Shown piece after piece: positions 19,412 through 28,206 of a stretch of DNA of 64,000 bases. The position numbers and the translations under genes are program-made. This stretch comes from Paenibacillus sp. W2I17. GTDB lineage: Bacteria > Bacillota > Bacilli > Paenibacillales > Paenibacillaceae. The stretch is from the NCBI RefSeq assembly GCF_030815985.1, contig NZ_JAUSXM010000001.1, positions 6,758,001-6,822,000 of the forward strand. The letters are read 5' to 3'. Position 1 is the stretch's first letter. Each line of letters starts with the position of its first letter. The notes beneath the pieces were generated by a model that saw only the letters and a program-made list of their open reading frames with translations, was not told the origin of the DNA and did no database searches.

Positions 19412-20113
19412 GTGTCATTGGAGGAGCGTATTCAACAGGTAAATCAGAAGATCGAGGACGCATGTCGGCGCAGTAACCGTCATCGTGATGATGTGAATGT
19501 GATTGCGGTCACGAAATATGTCTCACTTGAAACAACGGGATCGGTGCTGAATCATGGTCTTGAGCATATTGGAGAAAACCGGTGGCAGGATGCACAGGCC
19601 AAATGGGAAGCTTTTGGTCAAAAGGGTACCTGGCATTTTATCGGTCATTTGCAGACGAACAAGGTGAAAGACGTGATTGGCAAGTTTCGTTACATACATT
19701 CACTGGATCGTTTGTCATTGGCGAAGGAGTTGGATAAGAAAGCAGCTTCACTTGGCACACAAGTGGAAACGTTTTTGCAGGTGAATATTTCGGGTGAAGA
19801 GAGCAAGTATGGCTTACAGCCTGAACAGGCAAGTTCTTTTTTGCGTGATATTCGTTCGTTCAACAATCTCAAGGTCGTCGGCCTGATGACCATGGCACCT
19901 CATGAGGAAGATCCGGAGCTGACGCGTCCCGTATTTCGTGGATTGCGTGAGCTGAGAGATCAATTGAATGGACAAGCCCTTACAGCAGAGCCATTGACTG
20001 AGCTGTCGATGGGGATGTCCAATGATTTTGAAGTGGCCATTGAAGAAGGGGCAACCTGGGTACGGCTAGGATCGATTCTCGTAGGAAAAGAGGAGGGTTC
20101 ACGATGGGCGTAA
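19412..20113 (+). CDS. ylmE: YggS/YlmE family pyridoxal phosphate-binding protein
   Basis: Alanine racemase-like TIM-barrel protein of the PLP homeostasis family. 233 residues. The PLP lysine lies in VIAVTKYVS near residue 36, and the phosphate-binding end SMGMSNDFEVAIEEGATWVRLG is present. Known members buffer PLP and affect amino acid pools without a clear reaction of their own. The GTG start has GAGAGGTGACC, which overlaps the end of pgeF; the 3' end overlaps sepF by ten bases, so pgeF-ylmE-sepF are probably co-translated. Confidence 0.92.
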   Translation: MSLEERIQQVNQKIEDACRRSNRHRDDVNVIAVTKYVSLETTGSVLNHGLEHIGENRWQDAQAKWEAFGQKGTWHFIGHLQTNKVKDVIGKFRYIHSLDRLSLAKELDKKAASLGTQVETFLQVNISGEESKYGLQPEQASSFLRDIRSFNNLKVVGLMTMAPHEEDPELTRPVFRGLRELRDQLNGQALTAEPLTELSMGMSNDFEVAIEEGATWVRLGSILVGKEEGSRWA

Positions 20114-20571
20114 TGAATAAATTTATGAATTTCCTCGGACTTCAGGAAGAGGAAGAGATTGTGGAACGTGAACGAATGGCTGCGCAGGAGGAAAATGAGT
20201 CTGAACATCAGGAAGCTGAAACCTCCAGTCTCGATAAACGTAGAAACCAAAGGGGGAATAATGTGGTGAGCATTCATTCCCAGAAAAATGTTAAAGTTGT
20301 CCTGTATGAACCGCGTTCTTATGACGAGGCTCAGGAAATTGCCGACCATCTGCGTTCGCATCGTACCGTTGTGGTGAACTTGCAACGAATTCGCCAGGAC
20401 CAAGCGCTGCGCGTTATTGATTTTTTGAGTGGCACGGTATATGCATTGGGTGGCGGTATTTCCAAAATCGGCGGAAACATTTTTCTCTGTACGCCAGATA
20501 CGGTTGAAATTCAGGGCTCAATTACGGAAATACTGGCTGACAGCGAGCAAGATTATAACAGAATGAGGTGA
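20104..20571 (+). CDS. sepF: Cell division protein SepF
   Basis: Cytoplasmic division protein that binds FtsZ and membrane and helps shape the septum. 155 residues. The N-terminal MGVMNKFMNFLGLQ forms the membrane-targeting helix, then comes an acidic, variable linker (about residues 15-55), then the SepF domain from VVLYEPRSYDEAQEIADHL to the end, including the conserved GGGISKIGGNIFLCTP. It sits in the usual ylmE-sepF-ylmG order. Confidence 0.95.
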   Translation: MGVMNKFMNFLGLQEEEEIVERERMAAQEENESEHQEAETSSLDKRRNQRGNNVVSIHSQKNVKVVLYEPRSYDEAQEIADHLRSHRTVVVNLQRIRQDQALRVIDFLSGTVYALGGGISKIGGNIFLCTPDTVEIQGSITEILADSEQDYNRMR

Positions 20572-20578
20572 GCCACTT

Positions 20579-20848
20579 TTGTATCAGATTGAAAGCGTGT
20601 TGTACACGTTATACCAGATTTACTTTTACATGGTCATTGTCTACATATTGATGTCTTGGCTTCCCAATGCGCGGGAAAGCTTCATCGGTGAATGGTTGGG
20701 CAAATTAGTGGAGCCATATCTAAGACCATTCCGTCGATTTATCCCCCCTTTGTTCGGTGTGCTGGATATTTCCCCAATTGTGGCGCTGATCGTTCTGCAA
20801 CTCGCGCTTAATGGGCTGATCTCCATACTTCGGTATTTTGTATATTAG
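20579..20848 (+). CDS. ylmG: YggT family membrane protein YlmG
   Basis: Small membrane protein of the YggT/YlmG family, linked to division and envelope genes by its position; its mechanism is not established. 89 residues, two membrane helices (about 10-25 and 62-85) around the conserved loop LVEPYLRPFRRFIPPLFGVLDISPI. It starts at TTG, with the ribosome binding site GAGGTGA overlapping the end of sepF. Confidence 0.92.
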   Translation: MYQIESVLYTLYQIYFYMVIVYILMSWLPNARESFIGEWLGKLVEPYLRPFRRFIPPLFGVLDISPIVALIVLQLALNGLISILRYFVY

Positions 20849-20864
20849 GGTAGGGTGAACATAG

Positions 20865-21647
20865 ATGAGCGGTGAAATTTACGAACATTTTAGCCATGAT
20901 GAGCGGGATTTTGTAGATAAGGCTTCGGATTGGGTTGAGCAGGCAGGTAAGTATCATGACATGAAGCTAACTGACTTTCTTGATCCAAGACAGGTTTTTA
21001 TATTACAGACTCTTGCCAATCGCCGTAATGATGTTCAGATTCGTCTGGATGGTGGTTACGAGGCTGCTGAACGCAAGCGTGCGCTGGTTGCACCTGATTA
21101 TATGTATCTGGATGATGAGGATATGGGAATGCAGGTGCTCAGTATCACGTCTGATGATCAGAAAATCTCAGAGCTGGAGCATGGGGACTATATGGGTTCC
21201 CTGCTCGGGCTTGGGATGAAACGTGGAAAGATCGGGGATATCCAAGTGCTGGAGGACGGTTGCCATACAGTGGTGGCGGCGGAAACCGGCGCTTTTTTAT
21301 CGCTTCAACTGAATCAGGTGCATCGGTTACATGTGTTCACAGAGTTACTTCCTTTGGATCAGATGCGATGGTCAGAGAGTAAACTGGAGACGATGGACAT
21401 TACGGTCGCTTCTCTTCGTTTGGATGGAATCTGCGCAGATGTGTATCGGCTTAGTCGCAGTAAAGTGCTGGTGCCGATCAAAGCTGGTCGCTGCCGTGTG
21501 AACTGGAAAGTCGAGGAAGATCCCTCCAAATCGCTAAAAGCGGGTGATGTCGTATCCATACAGGGATTTGGCCGTTTCAAGGTTATGGAACAGGATGGGA
21601 TGACCAAAAAAGGGCGCTGCCGAGTGAAAATCGGCAAATTTGCCTGA
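20865..21647 (+). CDS. ylmH: S4-domain RNA-binding protein YlmH
   Basis: RNA-binding protein with a C-terminal S4 domain (about residues 181-250, starting LDGICADVYRLSRSKVLVPI). 260 residues. The N-terminal part resembles a photosystem II S4-type domain, with HDERDFVDKASDWVEQA and FLDPRQVFILQTLANRR. Studies of B. subtilis YlmH link it to ribosome rescue and quality control; that role is carried over by homology. The start has AGGGTGAAC upstream. Confidence 0.92.
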   Translation: MSGEIYEHFSHDERDFVDKASDWVEQAGKYHDMKLTDFLDPRQVFILQTLANRRNDVQIRLDGGYEAAERKRALVAPDYMYLDDEDMGMQVLSITSDDQKISELEHGDYMGSLLGLGMKRGKIGDIQVLEDGCHTVVAAETGAFLSLQLNQVHRLHVFTELLPLDQMRWSESKLETMDITVASLRLDGICADVYRLSRSKVLVPIKAGRCRVNWKVEEDPSKSLKAGDVVSIQGFGRFKVMEQDGMTKKGRCRVKIGKFA

Positions 21648-21887
21648 GTCTGTTGCAGGAAAATCCGCTTTCTTGTCGAAATGTTTATCATAAAGGTGTA
21701 GAAAATACGCGGTGTATCCGATATACATTAAGTCAAAGCTTTACATGAACGTTGGAGGATGCAATTCTGATCCTGCATTCCGTATACGTTGCCGAGGTTA
21801 GGCATCAACGATACGGCCCCATGGGTGGTACCCATTTGCTGCAAACCTTCTCTGGACGGGAAGGAACTTTAACAGGAGGTGGACAGC

Positions 21888-22397
21888 ATGCCATTAACGC
21901 CGCTGGACATACACAACAAGGAATTTTCCCGACGTTTGCGCGGGTATGACGAGGATGAAGTCAATGAATTCCTGGATCAAGTCATCAAAGATTACGAAGG
22001 CGTCATTCGCGAGAACAAAGAGCTGAGCAATCAGTTGCTGTCCGTTCAGGAAAAACTGGATCATTTTGCCACGATTGAAGAGACACTTAGCAAAACGATC
22101 ATCATTGCGCAGGAAGCTGCTGATGATGTGAAGAACAATGCGAAGAAAGAAGCGCAGTTGATCGTGAAGGAAGCAGAGAAAAATGCAGACCGGATCGTGA
22201 ACGAATCGCTGGGAAAATCGCGTAAAATTGCTTTGGAAGTGGAAGAACTGAAAAAGCAGGCATCGATTTATCGTGCCCGTTTCCGCACGCTTGTTGAAGC
22301 GCAGCTTGAACTGTTGACTCAGGATGGTTGGGAAGTGCTGGAGAGCCGGGAGCAGGAAGTGCGTGACCGTGAGCGGGAGATGAAAGAAATTTATTAG
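21888..22397 (+). CDS. divIVA: Cell division initiation/polar scaffold protein DivIVA
   Basis: Coiled-coil protein that senses negative membrane curvature at septa and poles. About 169 residues. The conserved N-terminal domain runs from PLTPLDIHNKEFSRRLRGYD to about residue 35 and is followed by long heptad-rich coiled coils. The ATG at 21888 lies six bases after AGGAGGTGG; a GTG at 21879 lies inside that site and is rejected. The 240-base gap to ylmH leaves room for a promoter. Confidence 0.95.
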   Translation: MPLTPLDIHNKEFSRRLRGYDEDEVNEFLDQVIKDYEGVIRENKELSNQLLSVQEKLDHFATIEETLSKTIIIAQEAADDVKNNAKKEAQLIVKEAEKNADRIVNESLGKSRKIALEVEELKKQASIYRARFRTLVEAQLELLTQDGWEVLESREQEVRDREREMKEIY

Positions 22398-22409
22398 TCT
22401 CTCGCCTGG

Positions 22410-22438
22410 TTGACTTTTGTCTGCAAAGAGGCTATAAC
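22410..22438 (+). promoter_or_regulatory. Sigma-A promoter for the ileS T-box transcript
   Basis: TTGACT at 22410-22415, 17 bases, TATAAC at 22433-22438. Each hexamer matches the consensus in five of six positions. Transcription would begin near 22445, just before the T-box leader. Confidence 0.8.
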
Positions 22439-22444
22439 TATATT

Positions 22445-22766
22445 CATAATGAATAGTGATTCCATGACGGGTTCAGTACGTTATGATCTCATCCCTCAGA
22501 GAGTTGGTGGTTGGTGCAAACCAATGGATGAGTTATAGCCGAATATCTCCCCGGAGAAGTGACGCTGAAGCGGTGATCTTGATTGCCGTGTGTAAGCCGA
22601 ACCGTAAGCCGTACGTTATAACGGCACCCTGCAGTAGTATAGCGGGGCATAAGCGCTGTTGATGACAGAGCATACCCAGGCTTGCCTGGATGTGGTTTGT
22701 GATGAACAGAATTAGGGTGGTAACGCGAGTATAGCCTCGTCCCTTTCCAGGGACGGGGCTTTTTTG
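22445..22766 (+). promoter_or_regulatory. T-box riboswitch (isoleucine) upstream of ileS
   Basis: Leader RNA that senses uncharged tRNA-Ile and controls termination. Stem I is visible: CTCATCC at about 22488 pairs with GGATGAG at about 22525, with CAGAGAGTTGGTGG inside. GAATATCTCC at about 22541-22550 carries ATC as the likely isoleucine specifier. The T-box core AGGGTGGTAACGCG is at 22714-22727. The terminator GCCTCGTCCCT (22734-22744) with AGGGACGGGGC (22749-22759) ends in a T-tract. The specifier agrees with the downstream gene. Confidence 0.93.
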
Positions 22767-23070
22767 TGTCCAAAAAAGGCGAACGCCCATGAGGCCCGAA
22801 GGGACCTCAGGGAGAGAGACCGCCCGCCGGGAAAGCGAAGCACCCGGCAACACCCGCCTCGCGGTAAGGCCATGCGGCGTTCACGCAGGGAACAGCCGCA
22901 TAATGGCCGCCACTACGCACATCCACCCCTCGCCGATAAGCACCACAGATCCCCCAACGACCCCCATCCCGGGTGTCCAGAGGGCGGAGCGCCTATGGGG
23001 TCCCCCTTGGTAAGGGGGATTTAGGGGGATTGAAACGCTTTTTGTGGACGGTCCACAATCCAACCAAAGA
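22767..23070. repeat. GC-rich hairpin-rich insertion between T-box terminator and ileS
   Basis: About 300 bases, richer in C and G than the neighbours and without a convincing gene. It is a chain of hairpins: GGCGAACGCC near 22778, TGAGGCCC/GGGACCTCA near 22790-22811, GCCGGG/CCCGGC near 22827-22849, GGCCATGCGGC/GCCGCATAATGGCC near 22868-22907, and CCCCCTT/AAGGGGG near 23001-23018 followed by TTTAGGGGGATTG. The last motif looks like a dispersed intergenic repeat. It sits in the ileS 5' untranslated region downstream of the T-box decision point. No copy was noticed elsewhere in the window. Confidence 0.55.
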
Positions 23071-23087
23071 AAGGGAAGATAATCATC

Positions 23088-26000
23088 ATGCAACGAGTTG
23101 ACGTCAAAGAGAAGGCACGTGCCAGAGAATTACGCGTGTTAGATAAATGGAAAACGGAGAATACATTCAAAAGATCCATCGAAAACCGGGAGGGCAAACC
23201 AAACTTCGTATTTTATGAAGGGCCGCCTACAGCGAACGGTAAACCGCATATTGGTCACGTACTGGGACGGGTAATCAAGGATTTCGTTGGACGGTATAAC
23301 ACGATGAAGGGTTACCGTGTCGTTCGTAAAGCAGGTTGGGATACACATGGTCTGCCTGTAGAACTGGGTGTACAGAAGAAGCTTGGTATCTCCCACAAGT
23401 GGGAAATCGAAGATTATGGCGTGGAGAAATTTATTAACGAATGTAAAGCGAGCGTATTCGAGTACGAGCAACAATGGCGTGATTTGACAGAAGGTATCGG
23501 ATATTGGACGGATATGAATAACCCGTATATCACCCTTGATAACAACTACATCGAGAGTGTATGGAACATCCTGGCGACGATCCATGAGAAAGGCCTGTTG
23601 TATCGTGGTCACCGTGTGAGTCCGTATTGCCCATCTTGCCAGACAACACTGAGTTCCCATGAAGTTGCACAAGGGTACAAAGACGTCAAAGACCTGAGTG
23701 CTACAGCGAAATTCAAACTGAATGACAGCGGAGAATTTGTACTGGCTTGGACGACAACACCTTGGACACTGCCTTCACACGTTGCACTTGCCGTGAATCC
23801 GGATATGGACTACTCCCGTGTTCGTCAAGGTGATGAAGTGTACATCATGGCAACCAATCTGGTTGAGAAAGTGATGAAAGATACCAAGGGTGAGTATGAG
23901 ATCATCGGTGCACTGAAAGGTGCCGATCTGGTTGGCAAAACGTATGATCCTCCGTTCAACTACGTACAGGCTGAGAAGGCCAACATCATTCTGGGTGCAA
24001 GCTTTGTAACAGATGCAAGTGGTACGGGTATCGTACACATGGCTCCTGCCCATGGTGAAGATGACTACCGTGTATGCCGTGAGAATGGGATCAGCTTTGT
24101 GAACATGGTGGACTTGGAAGGCAAATTTGTCGCTGAGGTTACTGACTTTGCCGGACGTTTCGTGAAGGATTGTGATATTGATATCGTGCGATATCTGTCT
24201 GAGCATGGACGTTTGTTCAGCAAAGAAAAATATGAGCACAGCTATCCATTCTGCTGGCGTTGTGATACACCGCTTCTGTACTATGCAATGGACAGCTGGT
24301 TTATCCAAACGACAGCCATCAAGGACCAATTGATTGCCAACAACAGTGAAGTGGATTGGTATCCGGGTCACATTCGTGAAGGTCGCTTCGGGAAATTCCT
24401 CGAGGATCTGGTGGATTGGAACATCAGCCGTGATCGTTATTGGGGAACTCCGCTGAACATCTGGGTGTGCGAGGAGACTGGCGAACAATTTGCTCCACAC
24501 AGCATTGCAGAATTGCGTGCTCGTGCGGTAGGTGATGTGCCTGAGAATCTTGAATTGCATAAACCGTATGTGGATGACGTTAAAGTCATGAGCTCTTGTG
24601 GCAAATATGAGATGAAACGTACACCGGAAGTGATCGATGTCTGGTTCGACAGCGGCTCCATGCCGTTTGCCCAGCAGCACTATCCATTTGAAAATAAAGA
24701 AGTATTCGAACAGCAGTATCCTGCTGATATGATCTGTGAGGGAATTGACCAGACACGTGGCTGGTTCTACAGCTTGCTGGCAGTTTCCACCCTTTTGACA
24801 GGCAAAGCGCCTTACAAAGCGGTTATGGCTACAGGACACGTTCTTGACGAGAACGGACAGAAGATGTCCAAATCCAAAGGTAACGTTATCGATCCTTGGG
24901 AAGTGATTGAAGAATACGGTACAGATGCATTCCGTTGGGCTTTGTTGTCTGACAGTGCACCGTGGAACAGCAAACGTTTCTCCAAAGGTATCGTAGGCGA
25001 AGCCAAATCCAAAATGGTGGATACGCTGGTTAACACCCATGCATTCCTGACGCTTTATGCTACCATTGATGGATTTGATCCACAGGAGCACCCGTTCCAA
25101 CTGTCCGCACACAAGCTGGATCGCTGGATTCTGTCGAGACTGAACAGCCTGATCCTGGTTGTAGAAAAAGCGTTGCTGGTTAACGACTATCTGAACTCTT
25201 CCAAAGCGATTGAAGCATTTGTTGATGAGTTGAGTAACTGGTATATCCGTCGTTCCCGTGACCGTTTCTGGGGAAGTGGCCTGACAGAGGATAAACTGGA
25301 CGCTTACCGTACATTGACTGAGGTACTGGTGACTACTGCGAAGTTGGTTGCTCCGTTCACACCGATGCTGGCAGAAGACATCTATCTAAACCTTGCAACA
25401 GGTGAGAGTGTGCACATGGAAGACTATCCGGTAGCTAACGAAGCGCTGATTGATGCAGGACTGGAACAGGATATGGAGACGGCTCGCCGCGTGGTTGAAC
25501 TTGCCCGTAACGTTCGTAACGAAACAGGCATCAAGACACGTCAGCCGCTGTCCGAATTGATTGTTTCCCTGGATAAAGGGTTTGACCTGGCAAGTTATGA
25601 AGAGATCATCAAGGAAGAGATCAATGTAAAAGGAATCCGTACGGAGCATAATGACGCGGAATTCGTTGACTTTACATTGAAGCTGAACCTGAAAGTTGCA
25701 GGTAAGAAATACGGTAAAAACGTAGGATTCCTGCAAAACTTCTTCAAGGGAATGTCGGCCGATGAGACGCGTAAAGTGGTTTCGGAGGGTGTGCTGAACA
25801 TCGTTTCTCCGGAAGGCGAAGAGCTGCAAGTGACAAGCGAAGAATTATTGGTTGATAAACAGGCCAAATCAGGTTTTGCTTCTGCATCAGGTTACGGTCT
25901 GACGGTTGCACTCAATACCGAAATCACGCCAGCATTGGAACAGGAAGGCTGGGTCCGTGAAGTGGTTCGTGCTGTACAGGATACCCGGAAACGACTGGAC

Positions 26001-26186
26001 CTGCCGATTGAGAAAAGAGTACGTTTGACACTGGATGTGGATGCAGCACTTCAAGAGGCTATTCAGGCGTTTGATGATGTGTTGCGTGAAAATGTTCTCG
26101 TAACCGAAGTGACATTTGCCACAAATGAGGCCATGGAACGTGTTGAAGCCGGAGGCAAATCGATCGGTATTTACATCGAAGCGTAA
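23088..26186 (+). CDS. ileS: Isoleucyl-tRNA synthetase, long type-2 (eukaryote-like) form
   Basis: Class I synthetase that charges tRNA-Ile in the cytoplasm. 1032 residues, about 110 longer than B. subtilis IleRS. The HIGH motif is at residues 54-57 (PTANGKPHIGHVLGR) and KMSKS at 592-596. The editing domain and the TRGWFYS segment before KMSKS are present. The C-terminal end lacks the paired-cysteine zinc module that closes bacterial type-1 enzymes. Length and these features point to the IleRS2 group, whose members are commonly less sensitive to mupirocin; that property is inferred. The ATG at 23088 follows AAAGGGAAG. Transcription is controlled by the T-box leader. Confidence 0.94.
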   Translation: MQRVDVKEKARARELRVLDKWKTENTFKRSIENREGKPNFVFYEGPPTANGKPHIGHVLGRVIKDFVGRYNTMKGYRVVRKAGWDTHGLPVELGVQKKLGISHKWEIEDYGVEKFINECKASVFEYEQQWRDLTEGIGYWTDMNNPYITLDNNYIESVWNILATIHEKGLLYRGHRVSPYCPSCQTTLSSHEVAQGYKDVKDLSATAKFKLNDSGEFVLAWTTTPWTLPSHVALAVNPDMDYSRVRQGDEVYIMATNLVEKVMKDTKGEYEIIGALKGADLVGKTYDPPFNYVQAEKANIILGASFVTDASGTGIVHMAPAHGEDDYRVCRENGISFVNMVDLEGKFVAEVTDFAGRFVKDCDIDIVRYLSEHGRLFSKEKYEHSYPFCWRCDTPLLYYAMDSWFIQTTAIKDQLIANNSEVDWYPGHIREGRFGKFLEDLVDWNISRDRYWGTPLNIWVCEETGEQFAPHSIAELRARAVGDVPENLELHKPYVDDVKVMSSCGKYEMKRTPEVIDVWFDSGSMPFAQQHYPFENKEVFEQQYPADMICEGIDQTRGWFYSLLAVSTLLTGKAPYKAVMATGHVLDENGQKMSKSKGNVIDPWEVIEEYGTDAFRWALLSDSAPWNSKRFSKGIVGEAKSKMVDTLVNTHAFLTLYATIDGFDPQEHPFQLSAHKLDRWILSRLNSLILVVEKALLVNDYLNSSKAIEAFVDELSNWYIRRSRDRFWGSGLTEDKLDAYRTLTEVLVTTAKLVAPFTPMLAEDIYLNLATGESVHMEDYPVANEALIDAGLEQDMETARRVVELARNVRNETGIKTRQPLSELIVSLDKGFDLASYEEIIKEEINVKGIRTEHNDAEFVDFTLKLNLKVAGKKYGKNVGFLQNFFKGMSADETRKVVSEGVLNIVSPEGEELQVTSEELLVDKQAKSGFASASGYGLTVALNTEITPALEQEGWVREVVRAVQDTRKRLDLPIEKRVRLTLDVDAALQEAIQAFDDVLRENVLVTEVTFATNEAMERVEAGGKSIGIYIEA

Positions 26187-26228
26187 TTCGGAGCATGTCC
26201 CATCCAATTAAGACAGAATATAGAGTAT

Positions 26229-26287
26229 AAACAAACGAGCCGCAGAGGCAGGGACATATTCCCTGTATCTGGGCTCGTTTGTTTTTT
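26229..26287 (+). terminator. Terminator after ileS
   Basis: AAACAAACGAGCC at 26229-26241 pairs with GGCTCGTTTGTTT at 26272-26284 and runs into T. A long, perfect 13-bp stem with a second small hairpin in the loop. Confidence 0.9.
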
Positions 26288-26351
26288 AGGCAATAAGGCA
26301 ATGATTCTATAGTGCAGTCAATCTATATTGATCAAAGGAACTGACCAAAAC

Positions 26352-26711
26352 ATGAGCGAACATGACAAGCAAACCGCATCCACTTCACAACAATCAACAT
26401 CAGATAATCTGAATTCCCATGACAAAATTGAAGAGTTACATACCCTGACAAACCGTCTGGCGAATGAACTGGAACGTTCACGAATTGCGCAATACACAGA
26501 ATTGCTGAACAGGCCATGGAAATTGATTGGACTTAACCTGTTGTCAGGAGCCGCACGAGGTGTGGGGATTGCGATTGGGTTTACCTTTTTCGCAGCAACG
26601 ATCATTTACGTTTTGCAGCTACTTGGGGCGCTCAATCTTCCCATTGTTGGAGATTACATCGCTGATATTGTGCGCATTGTCCAGCGCCAGCTTGATATGA
26701 ACACATACTAA
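26352..26711 (+). CDS. DUF5665 family small membrane protein
   Basis: About 119 residues, function unknown. A polar, disordered N-terminus (rich in S, T and Q, about 1-30), then a helical segment LHTLTNRLANELERSRIAQYTELL, then one or two hydrophobic segments (GAARGVGIAIGFTFFAATIIYVL) and the C-terminal NLPIVGDYIADIVRIVQ, which match the DUF5665 family as I know it. The ATG at 26352 has AAAGGA, rather far upstream; an in-frame TTG at 26328 precedes that site. It stands alone between the ileS terminator and a minus-strand gene. Confidence 0.8.
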   Translation: MSEHDKQTASTSQQSTSDNLNSHDKIEELHTLTNRLANELERSRIAQYTELLNRPWKLIGLNLLSGAARGVGIAIGFTFFAATIIYVLQLLGALNLPIVGDYIADIVRIVQRQLDMNTY

Positions 26712-26752
26712 GCGATTAGCAGCGATTAAAGGTGAAAGATATCAAAGTGCAT

Positions 26753-27490
26753 TTAGTAAATGTCATCCGTCTCCATATCTGGTTCTAACAGACCCTCGCC
26801 CTCACGGTTCTCCAGGTACTGGCGATATTGCCGATTGCGCACGATGGAGACGTCATGACCATAGATGTCCGTTGCAACAAAGCTTTCGTACGCTTCAACG
26901 CAGCCTTCCACTTCATCGGTAGCTTCAATGGCCATAACATCATAGCTGTCGATATCGCGTCCTTCAGCCATGGCTGGTGAGTTCGATGTGCCCCAGCTTT
27001 CAACAATCTGCCAGGTGTCTTCACCATCGAATCCATTTTGATCATCACGCTCGTCCAGACTGGTTCGACCAAATGCCGGGGCAAGAAATTCTTCCTCTAC
27101 AGGACGGTTCTCAGATACAACGGTTTCCGGTTGATGTTTTTTGCAGTATTTAGTGTAGGGAACAGCTTCCATACGTTCATAAGGGATGGGTTGCTGGCAG
27201 ACCGCACATGTACCGTAATGTCCTTCTTCGATGGAGTGCAGTGCAGAATCGATTCGTTCCAATTGGAATTCATCATGTTCCAGCAGGGAAATATCTTTCT
27301 CGCGTTCATACACCTCCGTGGCTATGTCACCAGGATGGTTATCAATCGGTGATAATTCACCTGTCTGTAGTTTAAGGGAGTCTCCAAGGCCATAATGCTC
27401 ATTTTCCGAAAGTCTATGTTCAATATCGCGCTTATCGGACATCAGTTGGGAACGTAAAAATTGCAGTTGTTCGTTAGTAAAGTTTGACAT
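26753..27490 (-). CDS. DksA/TraR C4-type zinc finger protein, YlyA/YteA family
   Basis: About 245 residues. The start at 27490 has AAGGGG before it; the longer frame to 27562 lacks support. The N-terminal coiled part (NEQLQFLRSQLMSDKRDIEHRL) is followed by a DksA-type zinc finger GTCAVCQQPIPYERMEAVPY...YCKKHQ, which has two visible CxxC-like cysteine pairs. The C-terminal half is acidic. In B. subtilis the gene between ileS and lspA is ylyA, described as an RNA polymerase-binding protein acting in sporulation; position and fold support the same here, though this copy faces the other way from its neighbours. Confidence 0.85.
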   Translation of the reverse strand: MSNFTNEQLQFLRSQLMSDKRDIEHRLSENEHYGLGDSLKLQTGELSPIDNHPGDIATEVYEREKDISLLEHDEFQLERIDSALHSIEEGHYGTCAVCQQPIPYERMEAVPYTKYCKKHQPETVVSENRPVEEEFLAPAFGRTSLDERDDQNGFDGEDTWQIVESWGTSNSPAMAEGRDIDSYDVMAIEATDEVEGCVEAYESFVATDIYGHDVSIVRNRQYRQYLENREGEGLLEPDMETDDIY

Positions 27491-27619
27491 GATTTTCCCC
27501 TTTCTGCATTCATGCTGGAATCCGGATTTTGACTCTATTGTAGGATGTGCCATTAAGGGCAAGATTACAGAAGGGAAATGTTATCGTTTTTGCCATAAGC
27601 ATTGCGATGTAGCACGTCG

Positions 27620-27649
27620 TGGACGATTTCCAAACAGCTGTGCTACAAT
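27620..27649 (+). promoter_or_regulatory. Candidate sigma-A promoter for lspA-rluD
   Basis: TGGACG at 27620-27625, 18 bases, TACAAT at 27644-27649; four and five matches to the consensus hexamers. It lies in the divergent gap before lspA. Confidence 0.45.
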
Positions 27650-27711
27650 AAACAAGTCTGGCGTAAGCCTGGTATCGTTTGGAAAAGACAAGAACGGAGT
27701 GACAAACAAAC

Positions 27712-28206
27712 GTGGTGTATTATATCCTCGCTTTTATCGTATTTTTATTGGATCAGGGAACCAAGTATCTGATTGCAACCCGGATGGAACTCAGAGAAGA
27801 AATTCCGGTCATCGGCAATTTCTTTGTCATCACATCACATCGTAATTCAGGTGCAGCTTTTGGCATTCTGCAAGACCAGCGTTGGTTCTTTATCGTTGTT
27901 ACGTTGATTGTGGTCGTTGCCTTGATTTGGTATTTGCAAAAGGTAAAAGATACCCCGCACAAATTGCTGCCTGTGGCGCTTAGTTTGGTGCTTGGTGGAG
28001 CAATTGGCAACTTCCTTGACCGGGCATTGACCGGAGAAGTTGTGGATTTTGTACAACTTAATTTTGGAAGTTATACGTTTCCCATTTTTAACATCGCCGA
28101 TTCGGCAATCTGTATCGGTGTAGGGTTGATCATAGTGGAGACATTGCTTGAAGGACGGCGCGAAAAAGCAGCCGCGAAGATTGAAGGGAATGAACATCAT
28201 GAGTAA
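27712..28206 (+). CDS. lspA: Lipoprotein signal peptidase LspA
   Basis: Membrane aspartic protease (signal peptidase II) that cleaves prolipoprotein signal peptides after lipidation. 164 residues with four membrane segments. Catalytic aspartates are in the conserved blocks GNFLDRALTGEVVDFV and FPIFNIADSAI; HRNSGAAFGIL is also conserved. It begins at GTG behind GGAGTGA. It overlaps rluD by eight bases. The lipoproteins encoded at 48061 and 52979 are expected substrates. Confidence 0.95.
   Translation: MVYYILAFIVFLLDQGTKYLIATRMELREEIPVIGNFFVITSHRNSGAAFGILQDQRWFFIVVTLIVVVALIWYLQKVKDTPHKLLPVALSLVLGGAIGNFLDRALTGEVVDFVQLNFGSYTFPIFNIADSAICIGVGLIIVETLLEGRREKAAAKIEGNEHHE

Noticed and set aside
21673..21729. 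Spo0A-like box TTGTCGAA and sigma-E-like TATACATT upstream of divIVA
   Set aside because: A match this short is expected several times by chance in 64 kb; the -35 part is poor and there is no second box.
22764..23024. 86-codon reading frame in the ileS leader
   Set aside because: Composition is Pro/Arg/His/Gly-rich as expected from GC-rich non-coding DNA, it begins in the terminator, and it has no ribosome binding site.
23775..25112. 445-codon minus-strand frame inside ileS
   Set aside because: Mirror of the well supported ileS gene; Cys- and His-rich, with no motifs and no ribosome binding site.
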